Origin: an uncultured Ilumatobacter sp.
Lineage (GTDB): Bacteria; Actinomycetota; Acidimicrobiia; Acidimicrobiales; Ilumatobacteraceae
Length of the DNA: 27,262 bases
Assembly: GCA_938049325.1 (NCBI GenBank)
Contig: CALICC010000361.1
Coordinates: forward strand, 1 to 27,262
Direction of reading: 5' to 3'
The first letter of the stretch is position 1. Each line of letters begins with the position of its first letter. Of this stretch, positions 21,683 to 27,262 are shown in pieces. The notes under the pieces were generated by a model. It did not search any database. It was not told the DNA's origin and saw only the letters and a program-made list of their open reading frames with translations. The translations under genes were made by a program, and so were the position numbers.

Positions 21683-22570
21683 ATGCCTCGAGCGACACTC
21701 CCCACTGGAATCGAACTGGAGTACGAAACGTTTGGTGATCCATCGGATCCGACGCTGCTGTTGGTCTGTGGCTACACGTCGCAGATGAACGGTTGGGATG
21801 CCGGACTCGCAGCGCAGTTCGTTGGCCAGGGATTGCACGTCGTGCGCTTCGACAATCGAGACGTGGGACTGTCGAGCAAGCTGCCCGGCGAGGTCAAGCC
21901 AATGAAGGTGTTGAGTGCGATGCTCGACGGCGGCGAGGTTCCCGAGGTGCCGTACACCCTGTCCGACATGGCCGCCGACGGCATCGGACTGCTCGATCAC
22001 CTCGGCGTCGATCGAGCGCACATCGCAGGTGTCTCGATGGGAGGAATGATCGTGCAGACCATGGCGATCGACCACCCGACTCGTATTGCGAGCCTGACGT
22101 CGATCATGTCGAGCACCGGCGATCCGCGATCCGGAGCTCCGACTCCCGAAGCACGCGAGGCGCTCCTCGCGCCGCCACCCAGCGAACGCCAGGCGTATAT
22201 CGACGGGTCGGTCCGAGCCGCCGTGTGGGCGTCGAAACGCTACGTCGACCTCGACGCGATGAAGCAGCGTGCAGCTGATGACTTCGATCGCTGCTTCTTT
22301 CCAGAAGGTGGAACCCGGCAACTCGCGGCGATCTACGCCAGCGGAGATCGCTCGGAGCGTCTCGCTGCGCTCGACGTACCCACGCTCGTGATCCACGGTC
22401 GAGACGACACGCTGATCACCCCGTCAGGTGGCGAGCACACCGCCGAAGTCATTCCCGGGTCGAAGCTGTTGCTGCTCGCGGACATGGGTCATGACCTCCC
22501 CAAGCCGCTCTGGCCGGTCTTTGCCGAGGCGATCGGTGGTCACATCCGCATCGTCGAAGCAGCGTCGTAG
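21683..22570 (+). CDS. alpha/beta-fold hydrolase
   Basis: A 295-aa protein starting MPRATLPTGIELEYETFGDP, divergent from galK. It has the standard alpha/beta-hydrolase order: oxyanion region LLVCGYTSQMNGWD (27-40), VVRFDNRDVGLSS (53-65), nucleophile elbow GVSMGG with Ser118, acid in IHGRDDTLITP (Asp241 or Asp242) and His270 in ADMGHDLP. The N-terminal IELEYETFGDPSDPTLLLV resembles hydrolases annotated as aclacinomycin methylesterase RdmC-like or carboxylesterases, which are common in actinobacteria. Substrate unknown. The CoA-transferase-family gene begins 67 nt later on the same strand and may be in the same unit. Confidence 0.85.
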   Translation: MPRATLPTGIELEYETFGDPSDPTLLLVCGYTSQMNGWDAGLAAQFVGQGLHVVRFDNRDVGLSSKLPGEVKPMKVLSAMLDGGEVPEVPYTLSDMAADGIGLLDHLGVDRAHIAGVSMGGMIVQTMAIDHPTRIASLTSIMSSTGDPRSGAPTPEAREALLAPPPSERQAYIDGSVRAAVWASKRYVDLDAMKQRAADDFDRCFFPEGGTRQLAAIYASGDRSERLAALDVPTLVIHGRDDTLITPSGGEHTAEVIPGSKLLLLADMGHDLPKPLWPVFAEAIGGHIRIVEAAS

Positions 22571-22637
22571 CCGACTCACTCACATACGTTCTCTCGGCCG
22601 CCTCGGTCGAATCCCTCACCGAAACGGAGACATCACC

Positions 22638-23798
22638 ATGGCCGGACCACTCGCCGGACACCGCATCATCGAAATCGCTGGTATCGGGCCCGGACCCTTC
22701 GCCGCGATGTTGCTCGCAGACCTCGGCGCGGAGGTCATCCGCATCGAGCGTGCCGGATCGGTGCGCGGGCCGGCGCCCGACATGGCGAACGCTGACATCA
22801 CGCTGCGCGGACGGCGCAACGTGGCGCTCGATCTCAAACATCCGGACGGCGTCGCGACGCTCCTGGATCTCGTCGAGGGCGCCGACGCGTTGATCGAGGG
22901 ATTCCGGCCCGGGGTGATGGAGCGGCTCGGCGTCGGACCCGACGTCTGTCTCGAACGCAACCCGAAATTGGTCTTCGGGCGCATGACGGGATGGGGCCAA
23001 ACCGGCCCGTACAGCCAAGCCGCAGGCCACGACATCAACTACATCTCACTCGCCGGAGCGTTGGCACACTTCGGGCGCAAGGGCGAAGCGCCGGTCCCGC
23101 CGCTCTCCATGGTCGGTGACTTCGGCGGTGGCGGCATGTTCCTCGCGCTCGGCGTCGTGGCCGCGCTGCTCGAATCCTCCAAGAGCGGCGAAGGCCAGAT
23201 CGTCGACGCGGCCATGGTCGACGGTTCCGCGGTATTGATGTCGATGTTCTGGTCGTTCCGAGCCATGGGAATCTTCGACGAGAACGCTCGCGGATCGAAC
23301 TTGCTCGACACCGGCGCGCACTTCTACGACGTCTACGAGTGCAGCGACGGCGAGTACATCTCAGTGGGCTCGATCGAGCCGCAGTTCTATGCCGAGTTGC
23401 TTCGTCTCACCGGTCTGTCGGAGGACGAGCAGTTCGCGAAGCAGATGGACAGCACCGAATGGGATTCGCTCAAGGAGCGACTCGAGGTCGTCTTCGCGAC
23501 GAAGACCCGTGACGAGTGGTGCGCGCTCATGGAGCACACCGACGTGTGCTTTGCCCCAGTGCTGACCATGACCGAGGCCGCGGCGCACCCGCACAACATC
23601 GAGCGTGCGACGTTCGTCGAGGTCGACGGTGTCACTCAGCCTGCCCCGGCGCCGCGGTTCAGTCGTACCGAGAACACGATCGAGGGTGCTCCGGCATGGC
23701 CCGGCCAGCACACGCGTGACGTTCTTGCCGATTGGGGGGTCAGCAACGAACGCATCGCCGCGCTCGTCGAGTCCGGTGCGGTACGTCACGCTGAATGA
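22638..23798 (+). CDS. alpha-methylacyl-CoA racemase (CaiB/BaiF family III)
   Basis: A 386-aa protein starting MAGPLAGHRIIEIAGIGPGP, with ACGGAG upstream. It belongs to the CaiB/BaiF CoA-transferase family and to its racemase branch: it has both catalytic residues of alpha-methylacyl-CoA racemase, His131 in AGHDINYISLAGAL and Asp161 in SMVGDFGGGGMFLA, equivalent to His126/Asp156 of the M. tuberculosis enzyme. Other marks are MLLADLGAEVIRIER, RGRRNVALDLKHPDG and FGRMTGWGQTGPY. It inverts the 2-methyl centre of branched acyl-CoAs for beta-oxidation. Length is as usual for the bacterial enzymes (about 360-390). The PIG-L gene follows after 42 nt. Family and activity class are confident; exact substrate is unknown. 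Confidence 0.92.
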   Translation: MAGPLAGHRIIEIAGIGPGPFAAMLLADLGAEVIRIERAGSVRGPAPDMANADITLRGRRNVALDLKHPDGVATLLDLVEGADALIEGFRPGVMERLGVGPDVCLERNPKLVFGRMTGWGQTGPYSQAAGHDINYISLAGALAHFGRKGEAPVPPLSMVGDFGGGGMFLALGVVAALLESSKSGEGQIVDAAMVDGSAVLMSMFWSFRAMGIFDENARGSNLLDTGAHFYDVYECSDGEYISVGSIEPQFYAELLRLTGLSEDEQFAKQMDSTEWDSLKERLEVVFATKTRDEWCALMEHTDVCFAPVLTMTEAAAHPHNIERATFVEVDGVTQPAPAPRFSRTENTIEGAPAWPGQHTRDVLADWGVSNERIAALVESGAVRHAE

Positions 23799-23840
23799 AC
23801 CTGTCGATCAACCTGTGCTCTCAGCTGCGAGACTGAGCGG

Positions 23841-24659
23841 ATGGGAACCCTGGTCTGTCTGCACGCACATCCTGACGACGAAACGATTTCGACCGGCGGG
23901 ACCATGGCGCGCGCTGCGGCCGAAGGTCATCGAGTCGTCCTGATCGTTGCAACGAACGGTGAGCACGGTGAAGTGCCCGACGATCTCGCGCCGGGTGAAA
24001 CGCTCGCCGACCGCCGTCGCGCCGAGACCGACGCGTCGGCGAAGGTGCTTGGCATCGATCGAGTGGCATGGCTCGACTACACCGACTCGGGTATGACCGG
24101 TTGGGACGGCAACGACGACCCCGCTTCGTTCCACCGAGCTGATGTCGACGACGCGGCGCGGCGAGTCGAAGCGATTCTCCGCGAAGAACAGGCCGATGTC
24201 TTCACGATCTATGACTGGCACGGCACGTACGGTCATCCCGACCACGTCAAGGTGAACGTGGTCGGCGTCCGAGCCGCCGAGCTGGTCGACTGGCCGATGC
24301 GCACGATGGAGGCCACGGCGAACCGAGACGCAATGCTCGCGATGTTCGAAGCCGCAAAGTCTTCGGGGATCGACCTCGAAGCCCCCGACAACGAGAACGG
24401 CGATGAGTTCGACCCTGCCGGCCCGGCCGACGACGGCAATCCCTTCGGTGAGCCTGAAGCGGTGTTGACGCTGTCGGTCGACGTCAGCGATCGAACGCAC
24501 CTCAAGCGCGACTCGATGCGTTGCCATCGCAGCCAGATCACCGATCAGTCGTTCTTCCTGGAGATGCCCGACGAGGTGTTCGCCATGGCATTCGGGCGCG
24601 AGTGGTTCATCGAACACGACCGACAGCCGCCGTACCGCGACGGTTGGATCTTCGATTGA
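23841..24659 (+). CDS. PIG-L family deacetylase (MshB/Mca-like)
   Basis: A 272-aa protein starting MGTLVCLHAHPDDETISTGG. The zinc motif AHPDDE (9-14) and the later YGHPDHVKVNV (130-140, zinc His135) are those of the PIG-L/LmbE family, which includes the mycothiol enzymes MshB (deacetylase) and Mca (S-conjugate amidase). A C-terminal segment HRSQITDQSFFLEMPD is the usual family tail, and DRRRAETDASAKVLGI is the typical second motif. Mycothiol is the actinobacterial thiol, so a role in its synthesis or in detoxification is likely, but many PIG-L paralogues act on other N-acetyl sugars. The loop at about 165-200 is long and acidic (NENGDEFDPAGPADDG). It lies 42 nt after the racemase and is probably co-transcribed. 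Confidence 0.85.
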   Translation: MGTLVCLHAHPDDETISTGGTMARAAAEGHRVVLIVATNGEHGEVPDDLAPGETLADRRRAETDASAKVLGIDRVAWLDYTDSGMTGWDGNDDPASFHRADVDDAARRVEAILREEQADVFTIYDWHGTYGHPDHVKVNVVGVRAAELVDWPMRTMEATANRDAMLAMFEAAKSSGIDLEAPDNENGDEFDPAGPADDGNPFGEPEAVLTLSVDVSDRTHLKRDSMRCHRSQITDQSFFLEMPDEVFAMAFGREWFIEHDRQPPYRDGWIFD

Positions 24660-24725
24660 CTCACGGCTGCAGCGCGGGCCTCGTCCCGTACGTGACGCAC
24701 GACCAGACATCTCGCCGCGGTGTCC

Positions 24726-24737
24726 CTCACCTGTGAG
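24726..24737. repeat. short CTCAC/GTGAG inverted repeat
   Basis: CTCAC-CT-GTGAG, 5-bp arms with a 2-nt centre, 24 nt before the lipoprotein start and followed by CAGTTTTGTT. It might be a small operator or a weak terminator of the racemase/PIG-L unit; too short to decide. Confidence 0.2.
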
Positions 24738-24760
24738 CAGTTTTGTTGCAAGATTGTCCA

Positions 24761-25570
24761 ATGCGCTCTCGTAACGCCGCAGTGCTCGCGGTGCTGTCAT
24801 TGGTGGTGCTCGGATGTGGTTCGGGCTCCGACGAGTCGGACCAAACGGTCCCGGTCGTGACGCTGATCACCACGACCACCCTTCCGGCACCGGAAACGAC
24901 CGTGGACGACTCGGCCCCGGTCGACACGGACGCGGTCGAATCGGTCGCTCCGTCGGATTCGTCGCCGGAGCCGACGTCCACGACCGCGGCCGCCCCGGCA
25001 ACGGACGGGTCCGTCGCCGAACCTGTCGAAACAGCACCACCGGTCGAAACCACCATCGCAACCACAACCACCGAGCCGGTCGAAAATCGCTTCACGCTGT
25101 CCACCGACGGCATCGGCACCACCTCGTTCGGGGCCGACCCCGACGGCACGGTCGCATTCGTCAGCACGTTCCTGGGTCCGCCGACCGCTGACACGGGCTG
25201 GGTCGATCCGTTCACCATCGGACCGTGCGGCGGAAGCCAACTGCGTCAGGTCAACTGGGGGAGCCTGCAACTCGAGTTCGGCGACGCATCGTCGATCACG
25301 CAGGGTCGTCCCCACTTCTACGCCTACACCTACGGAGTCGAAGGTTCGCCAGCCGCTGACCCCGCCGGTATCGAGACCACCGAGGGCATCACCGTCGGGT
25401 CGACGGTCGGTGCATTGATCGCCGCGTATCCCAACGTGCAGTTCATCCTCGGAGACGAGTTCATCTCCGACAACTTCATCATCAACGACAACCTGCGAGG
25501 TCGTCTCGGTGGACTCACCGATGCCGACTTGGTCCACGTGATCATCGGTGGGTTGCCCTGCGAAGGGTGA
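24761..25570 (+). CDS. Thr-rich secreted lipoprotein of unknown function
   Basis: A 269-aa protein starting MRSRNAAVLAVLSLVVLGCG. Residues 1-18 are a lipoprotein signal with lipobox VVLGC and lipidated Cys19. Residues 20-112 are a Thr/Val/Pro/Asp-rich spacer (VTLITTTTLPAPETT type) probably crossing the cell wall. Residues about 113-269 are a folded domain (FTLSTDGIGTTSFGADPDG, FLGPPTADTGW, then a cysteine at GPCGGS paired with the C-terminal one at GLPCEG). This domain plan recurs in lipoproteins of Acidimicrobiia-type actinobacteria. No enzyme motif seen. The small membrane protein gene begins 25 nt later on the same strand. Confidence 0.75.
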   Translation: MRSRNAAVLAVLSLVVLGCGSGSDESDQTVPVVTLITTTTLPAPETTVDDSAPVDTDAVESVAPSDSSPEPTSTTAAAPATDGSVAEPVETAPPVETTIATTTTEPVENRFTLSTDGIGTTSFGADPDGTVAFVSTFLGPPTADTGWVDPFTIGPCGGSQLRQVNWGSLQLEFGDASSITQGRPHFYAYTYGVEGSPAADPAGIETTEGITVGSTVGALIAAYPNVQFILGDEFISDNFIINDNLRGRLGGLTDADLVHVIIGGLPCEG

Positions 25571-25595
25571 CCGCCCGATCGCCACGCGAACTGAC

Positions 25596-25976
25596 ATGAC
25601 CGGGCTTCACGATCTCCATTCGGGCGTCGGCTGGTTCCTCATCGTCTCGAATGCCTGCGTCGGGTTCTGGGCGCTCGCCGCCCAGCAGGTTCATTCCCTG
25701 CGGCACCGGACGCTGTGGTGGGCAACCGCGGTCGCGCAGGTGTCGACGATGGTGGTCGCCGCCATCGGCGCCGCGATCGTGCAGCAGAACGACATCGAGC
25801 TCGACTCGTTTCATGCGCTCTACGGATTCAGCACGATCATCGCGGTGGCCATCCTCTACAGCTACCGCTCGAGTCCGTTCATCTCCGACAAGGTTCACCT
25901 GCTCTACGGGTGTGGCGGGCTGTTCATTGCGGGGCTCGGCATACGCGCACTGTTTCTCAACACGCCCGTCGGCTGA
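25596..25976 (+). CDS. small four-helix integral membrane protein, unknown
   Basis: A 126-aa protein starting MTGLHDLHSGVGWFLIVSNA. It has four hydrophobic segments: about 11-31 (VGWFLIVSNACVGFWALA), 41-64 (LWWATAVAQVSTMVVAAIGA), 73-90 (FHALYGFSTIIAVAILYSY) and 101-121 (HLLYGCGGLFIAGLGIRAL). Conserved-looking polar residues are His9 in the first helix region and His75. No family was recognised. The start chosen is the ATG just before the first helix; a longer reading from upstream adds only basic residues overlapping the lipoprotein stop. It converges on the dGTPase gene with a 30-nt gap. Confidence 0.6.
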   Translation: MTGLHDLHSGVGWFLIVSNACVGFWALAAQQVHSLRHRTLWWATAVAQVSTMVVAAIGAAIVQQNDIELDSFHALYGFSTIIAVAILYSYRSSPFISDKVHLLYGCGGLFIAGLGIRALFLNTPVG

Positions 25977-26006
25977 CGGAGCGGTGCTCGCCGCAACGAT
26001 GCGCGA

Positions 26007-27173
26007 CTACCCGACAGCGGTGGGAAGGTGACGGGGATCGAGGCCCAGTTCTGAGATCCCTCGATCGCAGGCAAAACGATCGGTCATGCCGGCCACGTAC
26101 GCAACAGCGGCGCGCACCGCCTCGGTGGAGCCAGCCTCGACCATCTCGATCGGAAGACCGGGATCGAGCACGGCCCGAGCGGTCGCCGGGGGCACGATAT
26201 GAGGCCGATCCGCATAGTGCTCGACGAGTGCTCGCAGCAGTGAGATGACCGCGTCAGCCTGTTTCGTGCTCGCTGGGCGCAGGTAAATGTTCTCGTAGTT
26301 GAACGACCTGAACACGGCGAGCGCTTCGGCGATGTCGGGGGTCATGCCGATCTTGCCCGTGCGCATCGTTGCGGTGACCATCGCCCGCACGAATGTGCCG
26401 AGCTGCGCAGACCGACCGACACCGCACCGGTCGGCCACGATCGGCGGCAGCATGTCGGCGCTGATGATCCCGGAGGCCACGGCGTCCTCGAAGTCGTGAC
26501 ATACGTAGGCGATGCGGTCGGCCCACGAAACGACCTCGCCTTCGGGCGTTTGTGGTGCGGGGAGACTCCACGAGTGGTGGCGGATCCCGTCGAGGGTTTC
26601 GGCGCACAGGTTGAGTGGTTGCAGCGTCACGTCGGCGCCCCAGGGCGCGTGATCGAATCCTTCTTCGAGGAATGGCGACAACGCGTCTTCGCTGGCGTGA
26701 CCGCCGGGGCCATGACCGCAGTCGTGGCCGATTGCCATGGCCTCGACGAGTGGCACGTTGAGGCTCAAAGCCTGCGCAATCGAACGCGCCACCTGGGCGA
26801 CTTCGAGCGCGTGCGTCATCCGATTGCGCTGGTGGTCGCCGGGGAAGACGAAGACCTGCGTCTTGCCGGCAAGACGGCGAAACGAGGTGTCGTGCAGGAT
26901 GCGGTCGCGGTCGCGTTCGAAACAGGTGCGGTACGGGTCGGGTTCTTCGTCGATGGCCCGTTTGCCCGCCCCGACGGACCGGGTCGCGTTGGTCGCAAGG
27001 AGCTCGTGTTCACGCTCCTCGCGAGCCCGGCGGTCGAGGATCTGCCCCTCCCCGATGGTGGCGGTGGAGTCGGCGTGGGCGACCACGATGTCGTCGTTGG
27101 CGTGTCCGGCCATCGTCGAGGCCCAGCGGTCGGCACGTTCGAGCGAATCGTCGACAAAGGGCAGGTCATCCAC
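26007..27173 (-). CDS. dgt: deoxyguanosinetriphosphate triphosphohydrolase-like HD protein
   Basis: A 388-aa protein starting MDDLPFVDDSLERADRWAST. An internal Met at residue 21 is an alternative start, and neither has a clear ribosome site. The dGTPase pattern is plain: ERDRDRILHDTSFRRLAGKTQVF in two parts (86-107), then the HD motif with His121 in RMTHALEVAQVAR, His150-Asp151 in AIGHDCGHGPGGH (148-159), and the fourth metal Asp in SWADRIAYVCHDFED. It hydrolyses dNTPs to deoxynucleoside and triphosphate, lowering dNTP pools. Length fits the type-2 bacterial dGTPases (M. tuberculosis-like), and not the longer E. coli enzyme. It is convergent with the membrane protein gene and its promoter should lie at 27174-27225. 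Confidence 0.92.
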   Translation of the reverse strand: MDDLPFVDDSLERADRWASTMAGHANDDIVVAHADSTATIGEGQILDRRAREEREHELLATNATRSVGAGKRAIDEEPDPYRTCFERDRDRILHDTSFRRLAGKTQVFVFPGDHQRNRMTHALEVAQVARSIAQALSLNVPLVEAMAIGHDCGHGPGGHASEDALSPFLEEGFDHAPWGADVTLQPLNLCAETLDGIRHHSWSLPAPQTPEGEVVSWADRIAYVCHDFEDAVASGIISADMLPPIVADRCGVGRSAQLGTFVRAMVTATMRTGKIGMTPDIAEALAVFRSFNYENIYLRPASTKQADAVISLLRALVEHYADRPHIVPPATARAVLDPGLPIEMVEAGSTEAVRAAVAYVAGMTDRFACDRGISELGLDPRHLPTAVG

Positions 27174-27202
27174 GTCGCCAATCGTACGAGCGAGACCACT
27201 GT

Positions 27203-27231
27203 CCTCACGCCATCACCACGAACGCGTGAGG
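27203..27231. repeat. 8-bp inverted repeat upstream of dgt, overlapping the edge hairpin
   Basis: CCTCACGC (27203-27210) and GCGTGAGG (27224-27231) are perfect complements with a 13-nt spacer. The right arm shares 6 nt with the left arm of the larger repeat at 27226-27262, so the two stems cannot form together. Confidence 0.45.
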
Positions 27232-27262
27232 ATCTTGCGCCTCAGCGACGCAAGATCCTCAC
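27226..27262. terminator. perfect 14-bp inverted repeat at the window edge
   Basis: GTGAGGATCTTGCG (27226-27239) and CGCAAGATCCTCAC (27249-27262) are perfectly complementary around a 9-nt loop (CCTCAGCGA). The repeat ends exactly at the last base, so it may extend further. It is strong enough to be an intrinsic terminator stem, but no T-run can be seen: leftward the sequence after the stem is not T-rich, and rightward it is outside the window. It could terminate a leftward gene lying to the right, or be an operator. Confidence 0.5.

Noticed and set aside
25966..25979. CCGTC-GGCT-GACGG hairpin at the end of the small membrane protein gene
   Set aside because: Only 5 bp, overlaps the stop codon and has no T-run.

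Overview
The window looks like chromosomal DNA from a high-GC actinobacterium. The encoded set fits that: a PIG-L deacetylase of the MshB/Mca type, a UvrD helicase with a C-terminal HRDC domain, an alpha-methylacyl-CoA racemase, and Thr-rich secreted proteins. The Thr-runs and the lipoprotein type suggest class Acidimicrobiia (Ilumatobacter-like); that placement is inference from gene content only.

Positions 1-8799 hold part of a contractile injection system of the extracellular/cytoplasmic phage-tail-like type (eCIS). A leftward operon (7526 down to 1 and beyond) encodes sheath, tube, a gp26-like assembly or baseplate protein, a 50-aa DUF6760 protein, a large DUF4157 putative cargo protein, two more tube-family proteins, a LysM baseplate protein and the start of a VgrG/gp27-like hub protein cut by the window edge. 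Spacing is very tight, with several 1- to 16-nt overlaps. A divergent rightward pair encodes the DUF4255 cap or terminator protein and a DUF4280 PAAR-like tip. Baseplate wedge, tape measure, AAA+ ATPase and fibre genes are not here and should lie left of position 1.

Positions 8827-15768 look like a control and anchoring module. A LuxR-type regulator with a degenerate receiver diverges from a BTAD (SARP/AfsR-like) regulator across a 319-bp gap with two palindromic elements. Next comes a single-pass membrane protein with an Ig-like N-terminus, a proline-rich linker, one TM helix and a Glu-rich segment. It resembles the membrane-attachment factor described for Streptomyces contractile injection systems (CisA). 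It is translationally coupled to a secreted beta-propeller/Ig-like protein. This pair is the most interesting part of the window.

Positions 15799-27262 are ordinary chromosome: a GT39-like membrane glycosyltransferase coupled to a UvrD-HRDC helicase, a bacterial PH/SHOCT membrane protein, a BtuF-like metal receptor, galactokinase, an alpha/beta hydrolase, alpha-methylacyl-CoA racemase, a PIG-L deacetylase, a lipoprotein, a small four-helix membrane protein and a dGTPase. A perfect 14-bp inverted repeat lies at the right edge. No tRNA, rRNA, CRISPR array, insertion sequence or integrase was seen.
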